The notes under the pieces were generated by a model. It was given only the letters and a program-made list of their open reading frames with translations. It did not search any database and had not been told where the DNA came from. A stretch of DNA of 64,000 bases from Cokeromyces recurvatus (Eukaryota; Mucoromycota; Mucoromycetes; Mucorales; Mucoraceae): assembly GCF_025118155.1 (NCBI RefSeq), contig NW_026251403.1, positions 215,001 to 279,000 of the forward strand, written 5' to 3'. The stretch's first letter is position 1; every line of letters begins with the position of its first letter. Both the position numbers and the translations under genes were made by a program. Positions 11,475-23,685 of the stretch are shown in pieces.

Positions 11475-13687
11475 CAGTATCTCTACTTCAAACTCAGACA
11501 ATGTTCGTATTTTTTTTTTGGACGAATTAAAATTAATTTTCATATAGTTTGTTTACCTTTTTTGGATGAATGAAAAAAGGAAATTCAGATACAGATGCAA
11601 ACATGGGACAAAGGAGAAATTAAATGGAGACAGAACGTTAGATGAGCTTCGTAAAGACTTCTTACCTGTAAAATCTTTAAGCCAGCACCTCACCGGAGTT
11701 AGATGTGGCAATTACATTGGAGGTGGCGCTTTGTCGTGTGAAGACAGTAGGGCGATCGTTCCCATTCCAAATTGAAGAAGCAATCAGAAACATATTCTTG
11801 GATGCCATCACATCACGATTCCAAAAAATATTGCGTGTGTTGCACTTCAATGCTTGATGCATTCGTTTGACATCGTCATCTTCCCCACATTTCAGATTCT
11901 TGAGGTCTCGATTCAAGCAAGAGTTACAGATCTATAAGGATGCTGTTTAGAACATGTGATATATGGACATCGTTGTACTAACCTTGGAGGTTTTATACTC
12001 ATTAATATCTAAAAGTAACAACTCTCCAAATCTCTTTCTATGCTTTAATTGACTATACATCTTGCTTGAAATGCCGCGTCAAAGACCTTTGAATTTGATG
12101 TGATCCTTGTTTTGAAGGCCATCACCAAAGATTACAAGAGACATTTTCTTGCGATCGCCTTCTTCGAAACAGCTCTTGTTCTTCCTACACCTTTTCAATT
12201 GTGAATTGGCAGCTGCTCGTTCCTCTTGATTGTCTTCAACCCTTCTGGCTTTTCTTCTTCTTCTGTTTCTCTTCGTATTCTTTCGTTTATTCTTGTTGTA
12301 CTTATTACCTCTATTTAACAAAATATGGACGCTTGATTCTATAGCGATTTGAGAGCCAACATAGTTTTTTTTTCCATCGATATCTTGCAGTGTTAAAACC
12401 CATAAAATTCAAATAAGTGGCTCATATGCTCCATCATGTATAACACATGTTGAAGGTGATCTTCTGATGATGCTGTTTTTAGTGTTGGGATATCAGTTTC
12501 AATTTTAGTTAAACTTAATTCTTGCTTTCTTTTGTGTTCTTTTTTTGAGTCTATTCATATTTCCCATCCTATTGTAATACTATGCACTAGAAAGACTTTG
12601 AATATCATTGTTTCCATGATAAGATACACATACATTCTTTACGGCCGGGGTCTACGGTGCACGGTCTGAAATATTTATTAATCTCTTCTTGATTGAAATT
12701 ATCTAACTGAAGAGAAGCACTTTCAGAAGGTTCACTTGTCTTTCGACAAAATGAGACTCTGCAAGTGTATTCATCTGTGTATACAGAGTTCAGAAATAGC
12801 CTGTTCTTTTGCGGTAAATTTTCCAAAGCTTCGAAATGTTTTCTAGTTTTGCCAGCTTTTTTTTTGCTGCAATGAGTGTTTCGGCTTCAGGATATATGGG
12901 TGTACGTGCCATTAATAAAAGAAAGATAAAAAAAATAAAAGACAAACAGCAAAAGAGAGAGGAAGAAATAGTATAGCAAAAATGCAGTACATAATTATCG
13001 ATCTGGGATCCAATACAATAGGATTAAGATATGATGTATTGAAAATCACATCACAAGATTATCACTAAAGACGTCTTGCTTATTAGTTATATAGTCCAAG
13101 CGCAGACTATCTACTTATTTGTGTGTTTCTTAGACTGGCTGAATACAGATATGAACTTGTCAGTTTAAAGAGACAAAGAGATCTCGGATCTTTTTTTTTT
13201 TGGCTCCCAAGGTTTGATGTAGGTTATGAATAAAAAACGAGTTTTGAGCCCCACTCTTACATCGTGTAGTGCTATAATGGTACGAATGCTTGAGAAGCTG
13301 ACTGTTTTTAAGAATCCACCCCTAAATCGAAGAAAAAAAATCCTTAAATTTGTTCAGCGCAGTCGTAGATTGGTTTCCCATTGTACAATTAAATCAATAC
13401 CAAAAGATGGATCTTTTTTATTAATAATACGCTAGTTAAAGCTTCTTAAGGTTGTTCTCAAGTAGCATCCATGTATGCAGGAGGTAAAAATAAAATAAGT
13501 GACCTGTTAGCCTACAGTTGCATTTTAGTTCGTCTAACACTTTGTCTCAATTTAATTTCTCGAGTTCCTTTGTTTGATTTCCATTTTCGCTTCTTCCAAA
13601 AAAGGTAAGCTAAGTATCTGTAAATAAATTATGATTCGTCTAAAAAAAAAAATACTGACATCGTCTGAATTTGAAGTAGAAATACTA
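11475..13687. mobile_element. TIR DNA transposon carrying a Fanzor gene, copy 1
   Basis: The element is 2.2 kb long with imperfect terminal inverted repeats of about 110 bp (11475-11590 and 13575-13687). The left end reads CAGTATCTCTACTTCAAA; the reverse complement of the right end reads TAGTATTTCTACTTCAAA. Both sides are flanked by TA, which fits a Tc1/mariner-like target duplication. Inside is a broken Fanzor gene on the minus strand. No DDE transposase ORF is seen, so it is probably non-autonomous. A second copy lies at 44658-46861. Confidence 0.75.
11677..12912 (-). pseudogene. Fanzor / TnpB-like RNA-guided nuclease gene, broken (copy 1)
   Basis: Read on the minus strand, successive frames give an N-terminal basic segment from ATG at 12912; a RuvC-I motif RPCTVDPGRKE (catalytic Asp in DPG); a linker with many stops; a basic run KRNRRRRKARR; the segment LVIFGDGLQNKDHIKFKG; then DINEYKTSK, an intron (11982-11932, GT-AG), ICNSC, KCNTR and the RuvC-III motif WNRDVMASKNM. 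The zinc ribbon has lost one Cys (CNTR for CNTC). Lesions include a stop soon after RuvC-I, a frameshift at a 9-T run (12365-12373) and an in-frame TGA after FKGL. Fanzors are eukaryotic TnpB relatives carried by transposons that cut DNA with a guide RNA; this copy cannot make the full protein. Confidence 0.75.
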
Positions 13688-14372
13688 TATAGTACAATCC
13701 AGTCCTTACAAAGTAAAATAAAATGCTTGGTAATAAGTTAAAAGGACACTATATTTCCTATTAAACAACCTCATAATAGCCCAATCATCTTTATTATTCC
13801 ATCGGCCCTTTTAAGGATTTGCGTAGATAGTAGTTTCTTCATTGGACATTTTTCGTTATAATACAAGTAAAAGGCTCTTTATTGTTGACTCATATACAGC
13901 TCTTTTTAATTAATGGAATAATCCCAATCCATAGTTTTACTTACTATATCCCTTTTTTTTTTTTTGTTTAAGTTTCATATTTTTATTCTTTTTTTATGGA
14001 GAGCTTTTTTTTATTTTTTTTTAGTCAAAATATCGATTCAAGTCAAAAAAAAAGAAAAAAAAAAGGAGGGAGAAAGTTGTATGCTCATTCATATTTAAAG
14101 AAGATTTTAAACATCTCTTGTCGAGCGTTACTGTATATCCTTGCATATCTTTATATATAAAAATGTATATGGTGAAACTAGGTATATATAAATGCATATA
14201 GTGAAACTAGATATATAAAATGTATATATAAAGAAAGTCTTAATATGCAATAAAGAATTGTTGTATTAAATTCGGTAAAAACAAGGCCACAGTTTGAATT
14301 AAAAAAAAAAAAAATGGCATTTTAGATAATATTTATTTTGATTTGCCTTTTTTTTTTTTTTTTTGTTCTTGC

Positions 14373-14403
<31 letters not shown>

Positions 14404-14435
14404 GAAAAAATACATATATCTTTTTTATTCTAAAT
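13688..14435. other. Intergenic between transposon copy 1 and the coiled-coil gene
   Basis: AT-rich with long T and A runs. A short tandem duplication with the unit GTGAAACTAG-TATATAAA-TG-CATATA occurs at 14165-14235. A T-tract followed directly by an A-tract sits at 14380-14403, just before the next start. No gene seen. Confidence 0.45.
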
Positions 14436-17047
14436 ATGGTCTGTTTAGGACCAAGAAAAAAAGAAAAAAAGAACTCGGATGAAGTGAGTAGTAATAGTTT
14501 ATCACCGAGAAGTATGAACAATAAAAAGGCAGCCAATTCGAAATTAAAACCAAATAATGGTAGCCATAATCTGTTGGCACCACCACCGCCTTCTTCCATG
14601 AATGGAAAGAAATCACCTCGTTCATCTTTTGATTCCACAAAGAAATCGACATTACATAGACCTTCCTCTCGTAATGCACTCCTACCCACTGGTCAGACTC
14701 CTACTTCAGTTCGTCCTCAAACCACCCCTCAAAAGTCTCCTGTTACAAACTCAAGACCTAATAGTGCAATGTCGGTTAAGAGCCATCATTCAGTGGCTTC
14801 CTCAACAAGACCTAATAGTGCAATGTCAGTCAAGAGTAATCATTCAATGGCTTCCTCAACAAGACCTTCCTCTTCAAGATTTCCTAATACTAGACGATCT
14901 CCTATTACAGAAATGAAAGAAGAAGTGAAAGATTTAAAAGCCAAGGTAAACAATTTTTTTTTAGCTCTTCAAGTGGTTCGTTATTATGTTATATATTCAT
15001 GTTTTTTTTTCCCAGAATGAAGAAAACTTAAAATTGATTGCAGACCAAAAAGCGGAGCTTGAACGCTTGAAACAGCAATTAAGCAATCAAGCATCCCAAG
15101 CCCAAACACCTAGTGAAGAAGAAGAAGAAGAAAACAGGTTGTTAAAGACAAAGGAGGAACTTTTAGCTCAACGAGAAAAGGAAATAGAAGAACTTCGAGT
15201 TAAATTAGAAGAACAAGAAAAGTGTCGTCTTGCTACTGCTTCTCCTAGCATCATGATCCAGTCTGATGAAGAAAGCCTATTAGCAGAAAAAGAAAAGGAA
15301 TTGAAGGAAAGGGAAGCAGCATTGGAAGAACAAAAAAGGCGGTTAGAGTCTGAAGCACCGCAAATTGATGAAGTAGCTACACAATTAGAGGTGTTAAAAT
15401 TACAGGTTAGACGAATTATATAAAAAGGAGAGTGAGGGGGGGGAAAGGCATGAGATGTAATTTATTAATAAAAATAATATACATGAATATTTATTTATTT
15501 ATTTATTTATTTTTTTTTTTTTTAGAATCTGGAAGCTGTCAATCAACTTGCATTAAAAGAAAAAGAACTTGAAGAATTACGTTCATCTATTTTTAATAAT
15601 TCTGCTAAAGAACAAAAAGAGGAAGATAAAAAAGAAGCTCTAGAAAAGATTGAAGAATTAAATAGACAACTTGAGGTAATAAGAGAGAAAGAGAAAGAGA
15701 AAGTAATCAAATGTAATGACTCTACTATTTATTTCATAGGCACAAAAAATAGCACATGAACAAAGCCTTCGTCTTCATGAAGAAGCATTAGCAGAAAAAG
15801 ATGGTTTATTAAAGGAACAAAAGGAAGCCTTAGAAGCACTTCAAAACGATCATGAAGAAGAACTTCGTAAATTAAAGACAGCACAATCACAAAGTGTCAT
15901 TGCTCTCAAAAAAAAGCATAAACAAGATCGACTTGAAATAGAAAAACAATTAGAGACAGCCAAAAAGGAAGCTGAATCTAATCCAAATACATCTGTCAAT
16001 CTTGATGAACACCTTGAACGTCTTCTGCAAGAAGTTGAGCAGGCTGAACATACATATACTGTTCAAATTCAAGACCTAGAGCAATCCCATCAATCTGAAT
16101 TGGACAGTTTACAAAATGATCAAAAAGCTGAATTGAACAAGTTAAAACGTACTCAGGATTTGACTCGAGATAAATGGTCATCACGCTATATACCTACTGA
16201 GGCAGTCTCTTGGCCATTACCCAAAAGTGAGAATCTAAACAAGTTACGTTCAACGCCATCACTTGTTGAAAGTAAAAGTAAAACACTTTTAAGAGTTTTA
16301 GGAAGTATGCCTGCGAATCAAAAACCCGAGCCCGTCTTGACACCGCTCAATCCTAAAAAAGTACAAGTGTACTACTCCTCTGTTAGTGGAAACCCAGTGG
16401 TAAAAAAAAAAAATACATGCATGCATTTAATAATAAGACAGATAATTTATCTTTTTTATATATATACATGTATAGATTAAAAGGAATCAAGAGCATATAC
16501 AACAATTGCTTACTTCAAATAATATTAAATTTCATTTAGTAGATGTTGCAGCAAGTGAAGCAGCTAGACAGTATGCAAAGAAATGCAATAATAATGGTAA
16601 ATCTGAAGGCAGAATTAAAGAATTTCCTCAACTTTATGTGGGTGGTGAATACAGAGGTGTAAGTGTTTGAAATATATACATATATAATGTATGTATGTAT
16701 GTATATAATGGATTACTAAAAAAAAAAAAAAAATACAGCAATATGAAGATGTAGTTTATGCTATTGATAATAATCAACTTGAAGAGTTATTGCGTGCAGC
16801 AGCTGAACGAAACTTTACTCCTGAAGAAAGAGCAGCAATTCAAAAAGCTGAAATAAATGAAGAAATGGCAGCTGCTGTACCCACCATGCCAAGCTTACCA
16901 CCTATAGAAAATGGACCTAAATTAAGATCTACTCGATCTGTAGCCAAACCAATTAAGATAATAAAGGATTATGATGAAGATGAAGAACTTTTCAAGGAGC
17001 TTGAAAAAGAATTGAAAGAAGGAAAGATAAATCTTGATGATTTATAA
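14436..17047 (+). CDS. Long coiled-coil protein with C-terminal SH3BGR/thioredoxin-like domain
   Basis: Six exons join in frame (14436-14945, 15016-15405, 15526-15675, 15740-16399, 16476-16658, 16739-17047) to 733 residues. Residues 1-170 are basic, Ser/Pro-rich and disordered, with a near-perfect 19-residue duplication (SRPNSAMSVKSHHSVASS, then TRPNSAMSVKSNHSMASS). About 170-480 is strongly heptad-like coiled coil rich in Glu, Lys and Leu. About 525-620 begins VQVYYSSVSGNPVIKRNQ and contains EFPQLYVGGEYRGQYED, the fold of SH3BGR/glutaredoxin-like proteins, without a CxxC redox site. The tail is acidic. The start is placed at 14436 because the upstream in-frame ATG only adds a poly-Phe artefact. 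Likely a cytoskeletal or scaffold protein; function not known. Confidence 0.85.
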
Positions 17048-17228
17048 TACGACTACTCTTTCTCAACTTATATACACTACACTATGATGCCCCCTCCCCT
17101 CCCTCCACATTATGTACTTTAAAATAAATATGAAATAACACGGATTTTTTCTTTTTCATATTTTATTTTATTTTAATAACATATTAAATGATTATTACAA
17201 AGTGTAAATATATAAATATTTTCGTATA

Positions 17229-20124
17229 TCAAGATTGGGGTGTATGATAATTTCTAAAATCCCTAATGATGAGATCTGCCTCAGAACGATCACCAGGATC
17301 TACTCTGATATGATCTAATTCAACCAATTTTAGGCATTTCTGAATTAATAAGGCACGATAGACTCGTCTTCTTTCTTTCCAATGATCAGATAAAGTAAGC
17401 AAAAATTCATTGTCTTGTATCTCCCAACTATTGTCTAAAGTTGCTAGAACATAAGAGGATACCCTTTCTGGATCATTTATATCTTGTACTAAAGATAAAT
17501 CAATAGGAGGGTAGATATTGATACACATTGGATTCTGCCTATTGAAGTCTATATTAACTTTACTATTCTTTTCTTTCTCTCTCTTACTTTCTCTCTCTCT
17601 CTCTCTTTTTTTTTTTTTTTTTCTCTCTCTTTATTCTCCTTTCCTTCTCCTACTATTTTTTCTTTCCTTTACCTAACCTATTATATATATACATATATTC
17701 GTATATATATATATATATATTACCTTAAATCTAAATAATGCAATTGCTTTAAATGATGAACAACTTGAATGACTTCATTGATACTTGTTAAACAATTTTC
17801 AATTAATACAAGTCGTCTAAGATATTTTAATTTCCTTAAAGGTCTAATATCTTTGAGTCGATTTGCACTAAGATATAAAGTAGAAAGATTAGGCATGAAT
17901 TTACTAAAGTCGGATGGTAATTCTTCAATGTTAGCAGCACATATTTCGAGATATTCTAAAGAGTAAAAGTCATACATTTGGCATAGTCTTTCAAATGGGC
18001 TTCCTGATAAATATAATTTTCTTGCTCCACGTAAATATTGTATATTAAATTCACTAAAAGAGAGAGAGAGAGAGTATGAATGCGATAATATAATAATAAA
18101 AAGAAAGGGATAAGGGACTTACACTTTTTGTCGACCTTGATCTCTTAGTGAAAATGAATCTAGACGAGAGATAAAAGTAGCACCAATAATACGTTCAATT
18201 TGATTATCATCAAGATAAAGAATACGAATATCAGGGAATGGTGACATGTCAAATGATTTTAGACGATTAAAACTTAACCTTAACTTGCATAATCTTTCCA
18301 AAGGTTGATTCAAGTGAACATACTTTATATCATTATGGTCTAATTGTATACAAATAGGATTACTAACTCATCTTTCTCTTTCTCTCCTATTATTTTATTT
18401 ATTTATTTTCTTTTTTTTTTTCCTTGGGGAGGGGGACTGAATAAAGTATACCTGCATTTAATTCTCGAAGATTTGTTAAATTTTCAATTGAACTAAGGAT
18501 ATCAATTCGATTAAATGACACATCTAAGCTTTCAAGTTGACTATCTCTATTGAAAAAAATAAATAAATAAATAAATAAATAGATACATACAATTATATAA
18601 ATATTTATTTACTTTGATACTTCTTCAAAATGAGTCAAACGTCGAAGACAGTTAGCTTTTAAAGACAATGATATTAACTGAGGTAGTTTTTGAAATGCTT
18701 TACAAGAGGTAATCATATTATGACTTGCATCCAATATTCGTAAAGATTTAAGCTGTGACATATCTTGAAATGCGTTTATATGATTATGTGATATATCTAA
18801 ATGTTGTAATTTATCCAAATGATACATTTCTATATCATTTAATCTAGAAGAAAAGAAGAAGAGTGAATAAACGAATGTAAAAAAATAAAAGAAGTAATGA
18901 ATTCATTCTATTTACTTATTATCATAGGCATAAAGATGAATAAGTGATTTTGGAAGACCAGATATTGACTTTAATTCATTATGAGATCTATATAGACAAA
19001 ACATAAATCAAATGCATTCTATATATATATATACATATGTGTGTGTGTGTGTATATATACTTGTTTATATTTACACATTAAGCTCTTCTAGTATCGGAAA
19101 ACAATGATCTAATTTTTGTATACTGGTCAAGTTTTGTCTACTTAAATCCAACTTCTTTAATTGATGCCATTCTGTAATTGAACCATGTTGTTCCAACTCA
19201 TAAATAACACTTGCAAAATAATGCGGATCCTCTGATAAAGTAGTCTGTTTAAAAGTCAAGGAATCAAACAAATTCCTTTGAATGATATTTGGGTCATGAA
19301 CGTGTACTTTTGGATCTTCATGAGTAGGCGGAATATCTGCAATAATTTTAGTTTCTGTTACCAACGTTTGTTGCTTTGGTAAGATATCATAAGAGGCTAG
19401 TTCACAAATTGATAATTGAGGCTTCATCTTTCTCGGTTGTTTAATAGGTCTTGATGATTTAGTCTCATTTTCTCCTCCTCCTCCTTCCTCTTCTTCCAAG
19501 TTTATTTGCAAGTTCTTTAAATTCTTGGTTAACGTTTGATGATGAAAAGTAAATTGGGGCGGTCGAAATAAGATGGAATTATTTTCTAATAATAAAGGAA
19601 TCCCAAATCAGTATATGAACGCAGGCAGAGATGGATAATAAAATAAATAAGTAGTTACCATTTTTATTATTAGATGGTGAGTCTGAAGGCGGTAATAAAG
19701 TCGATGACATGAACGTACTTTTCTGATCTGCTTTTGTTTCTTTTAAATAGAATCTATCCTCCCTTGATGGCTTATGATTGTTCACAATAAGAGAAAGAAA
19801 AGATTGATTATTTTTTGAATATTGATTAATTGAATCCGATACTGGTTCTTTATTTATGATATCCATCGTCTCATTGTTATTCATCCTTTGATGTGAATCG
19901 TCGTGACTGTTCTTTTTTGCTACTATTTCATTATTATCCTTTATTTCATTATGTTCTGTAGTAGTTGAAAATAAAAGGGAAGAGGATGATGCATGATGAC
20001 TTTGTTGTTCCTCTATAGGTGATACCTTATCTACATCCAGTTCAGGCACAAAATTGAATTGATTGAAATCTAACGAAAGATGAGAGGATTTTTGTTGTTG
20101 CGAGGCATTCCAGCTTTTCTCCAT
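17229..20124 (-). CDS. Leucine-rich-repeat protein, Nud1/Cdc11 (SIN/MEN scaffold)-like
   Basis: Eight exons join in frame (20124-19659, 19585-19075, 18987-18916, 18843-18613, 18546-18452, 18339-18123, 18053-17724, 17538-17229) to 743 residues. The N-terminal 280 residues are disordered and Ser/Asn-rich. The remainder is a run of leucine-rich repeats such as LQHLDISHNHINAF, LRILDASHNMITSC and LSTLYLSANRLKDI, with an island SFSLRDQGRQ, and a capping end SDHWKERRRVYRALLIQ. This order (long unstructured head, LRR C-terminus with a SLR-x-Q island) matches Nud1/Cdc11/centriolin, which anchor the septation/mitotic-exit kinases at the spindle pole. The assignment to that group is moderate. Convergent with the coiled-coil gene, 182 bp between stops. 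Confidence 0.75.
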
Positions 20125-21685
20125 TGTTTTTTCCTTTTTTTAAAAAAAAAAAAGGTTTATAACAACAACAATGAAAAAAGAACTTATAATAGTTATAACA
20201 AATAGAATATGAATTGAAAAGATGAGTAAGAATAAAAGAAAGAAGGATAGTATTAAATGAAAGATGATCATAACAGGAACATGACTTTATTGGGAGTAAA
20301 ATTGTGACTTTGTCTTTTTGCTGCATGACAATTTCTTCCAAATGTGGTAAATTACAGTGTTGGAAGATGCATGTTGAATAGGTTCATTCTATAACATGCC
20401 AAATTGAAAGTGCTGGAGACACAAAATACTTTAAAGAACCCACTGGTGCTTGCCTTACTGATAATATGAAGTTGAATATTTACAAATTGTAAGCAAGCAT
20501 TATGGTTAATATGAGCTTTCCATTCATGTTTATATGTATATATCTGTACTCTAAAGATAATATATTTATGTATTTTGTACCCTAAACCTTTATATTTGAC
20601 ACCCATAATAAAAAGAGTCACATTTAGTTCCTGAGACTATTTGATCTCTTTATTACACCTTTTTTTTTTTTTGTTGTCTGAAGAATCAATTTATTGTATG
20701 TTATCGTAGTGATCTGTGTTATAAAATACTACGACCATCCTACTTTCACTAGTAACTTTTTTTTTTCTTAAGATTCAAATTATGACATCATTTATTTATT
20801 TTATTTTATTTTATTTTATTTATCCAAGAGATCTTCTAGTAGATCATAAAAACATGCAAAATGCTATGCTCTTTTTAAATAGTGGGTGGGGGTTAAATTA
20901 TTTAATTTTGACGTCTGTTATATATATAAAAAAAAATGGAACCAATAGAAGGAAGTTTAAGCTAGTCTTACGTAATATAGAACTATTTAATGCTGTAGGT
21001 TGTAAAAAGAAAATCTAACAAATTCACTATTAACTATTTAACTTGTGAAAGAGATGAGGATAATAGCAGAGAAAATTGAAAGTATTTTTTACTCCCCTTT
21101 GTACAAATTGAAAAGAAAATAGAGAAATAAAGAATGATTTTTGTCGTTATTATTGTGTATCAACAGCAAATTTCCCCACATTTTTTTTTGTGATGAGGCT
21201 ATTAAACGGAATCATCCGGATATAAATATAAAATTAAAAAAAAAAAGGAAATTCCGCTCTATGCAGTAAAGAATTCAACAAGGGTCCCGTTTATACCTTC
21301 TTTTTATTCTAGTTAAATTAGGTGTCCTTGTAAGAATTGATCAACTTGAAGAAGAAAAAGCTACAAGTTTTTTTTTATTTTTTTTATTTTTTTTTTAATA
21401 TATTTCCAAAATTATTCTAAAAAAGGAGGGAAAGAATAAATTGACATCACCTACTAATATAATGAAGGAAGAGAGAACGAGGGAGGGGGGGGCGTTGAGC
21501 GCGTTAAAATAATATCCCGAAAATTTTAGGATTTTGGGTTTCCGCTATTTTCTAACCCGGCATTGGCCCTCCAAATAAACAGTTTTCATTATTTATTTAT
21601 TTATTTTTTTCCCCCTCTCTATCCCCCACTATTATTTCTTTCAATTTTATAAATATTTATATACACACATATACATACATATATA
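20125..21685. other. Intergenic, shared 5' flanks of the LRR and E2 genes
   Basis: About 1.5 kb between divergent starts. It holds a T7/A12 junction at 20135-20153 near the LRR start and pyrimidine-rich runs before 21686. A GC-richer patch (21480-21575) contains CCCGGCATTGG and may be promoter sequence. Weak open frames in it look like chance. Confidence 0.45.
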
Positions 21686-23480
21686 ATGCAATACTCTCGT
21701 GTGTCGCCACTCGCTTTTAAACTAGCTCGCCTTTCAAATGTGTCTGCATTGCGTCATGTTTCTCAAGTTAGAAATTTACACATTCAGGTTCCTGCAGCTT
21801 TATATACTGATTCAAGGTAAAATAGAAGCACACCGAAAAAAAAAACAGAGGGAGAGAGGAAAAAGACAATGTGATCTTAAAAATAATAATAATTAGGAAA
21901 TCCAATATACTTCAAAAAGGTCTTTTCATGAATCAAATTAGAACTTATGGTATTCATTAGTGTATAGACAATGTATGTGGGGAAAGAATAATATTATTAA
22001 CTTATTTGGGCTTTTTTTTTTTTTCTTTTCCAGCTGATAAAGTCGTTAAAGTTCCTCAAATGGCGGAGTCTATCTCTGAAGGCACTCTTAAGCAATGGGT
22101 TAAGCGTAAGTATGAGAATAAATTATTAATATAAAAAAAAATTGCAAGTATTAAATGGAATTTTTTTATTTAGAGGTTGGTGATTTTGTTAAACAAGATG
22201 AAGAAGTAGCTACTATTGAAACTGATAAAATTGATGTTACTGTCAATTCTCCTGCATCAGGAACCATTGTTGAAGTATATGCACAAGAAGAAGACACTGT
22301 TGCTGTTGGTGCTGATTTCTTTAAATTAGAAATTGGTGAAGCACCTAAAGAAGGTTTGTAGAAATGATATTTCATGGAGGGGAGGAAAGAGTTCTTATAT
22401 ATATATATGAATGATTCAATAATATGGCATAAAATATAGGTGCTGCCCCTACCAAAAAGGAAAGAGTATCAAAACCTATAGAACAAGAATCCAAGAAGGA
22501 AGAACCCAAGATAGAAGAGCCAAAGAAGGAAGAGCCAAAGAAGGCAGAGCCAAAGAAACAAGAAGCACCTGCTACTCCTAAGCCTGCCGCCTCTTCCTCA
22601 TCTACCTCTGTCTCAAATGAAAAGATATATGGTAATCGTAACGAAACACGTGTCAAAATGAATCGTATGCGTCTTCGAATTGCAGAACGTTTAAAGCAAT
22701 CTCAAGATACCGCTGCTTCATTAACTACCTTTAACGAAATTGATATGACGAACTTGATGAATTTACGATCCGAGTATAAGGACGCAGTTATCAAGAAGCA
22801 TGGCGTAAAATTGGGTTTCATGTCTGCCTTTGTTAAAGCTGCCGCTGTTGCATTGGAAGAAATTCCTGCTGTGAATGCATCTATTGATGGCAATGAAATT
22901 GTATACCATGACTATGTTGATATGAGTGTTGCTGTCTCAACACCTAAGGGTCTTGTCACGCCTGTCTTGAGAAATGTGGAGGACATGGGATTTGTTGATA
23001 TTGAAAAGACAATTGCTGAACTTGGTAAAAAGGTAATAACAAGTAAAAGAAGATAGAGATATGATTTAAATATTTAATATTTAATATTGTTAAAAAAAAA
23101 AAAGGCCCGTGATAATAAAATTACTATTGAAGATATGGCGGGTGGCACATTCACGATTTCTAACGGTGGTGTCTTTGGATCACTAATGGGTACACCTATT
23201 ATTAACTTGCCTCAAACTGCAATCTTGGGTATGCATTCTATTAAAGAAAGACCTATTGCTATTAATGGAAAGGTAGATATTATTATTTTTTTTGAAGTGT
23301 AAAAGGACAACAATTTTTTAATATTCTATTTTTTTTTTTTTTTAGGTTGAAATCCGTCCTATGATGTATGTTGCCCTTACTTATGACCATAGACTTGTTG
23401 ATGGTCGTGAAGCTGTTACATTCTTGGTTAGAATCAAGGAACTTGTTGAAGATCCTAGAAGACTTCTTTTAGGTGTTTAA
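21686..23480 (+). CDS. KGD2: Dihydrolipoyllysine succinyltransferase, E2 of 2-oxoglutarate dehydrogenase
   Basis: Seven exons join in frame (21686-21816, 21897-21949, 22034-22105, 22174-22353, 22440-23032, 23105-23272, 23346-23480) to 443 residues. The small 53-nt second exon is needed to keep frame and supplies [17 protein letters not shown] before [17 protein letters not shown]. Residues 1-60 form a basic mitochondrial presequence. The lipoyl domain carries the attachment Lys in ETDKIDV. A Glu/Lys/Pro-rich hinge follows (KKEEPK repeats) and there is no recognisable E3-binding domain, as is usual for this E2 class. The catalytic core ends with the active-site [16 protein letters not shown]. 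It transfers succinyl groups to CoA in the TCA cycle in the mitochondrial matrix. Convergent with the chitinase gene. Confidence 0.95.
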
Positions 23481-23685
23481 AAAAAAATTGTATACATACA
23501 AAAAACAAAACAAAACAAAAATAAAAATTTATTTATAATACATTCCCATTTAAAAAAAAAAAAGAAAAAGGACGATAATAGATAAGATTTTATTTATAAA
23601 TAAATATGTGTATAATAATAAAAAAGAGAAAGAGAAAAAAAGTGAATCGAAAAAATAAAAAATACAAGTAAAAATTAGAGTATGT

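Noticed and set aside
13226..13435. ORF MNKKRVLSPTLT..., also present at 46414
   Set aside because: It recurs only because it lies inside the duplicated Fanzor element; it lacks recognisable domains and the minus-strand reading is equally open.
14343..14435. Upstream in-frame extension of the coiled-coil protein
   Set aside because: It consists of poly-Phe and poly-Lys from T/A runs; MVCLGPRKK at 14436 is the natural start.
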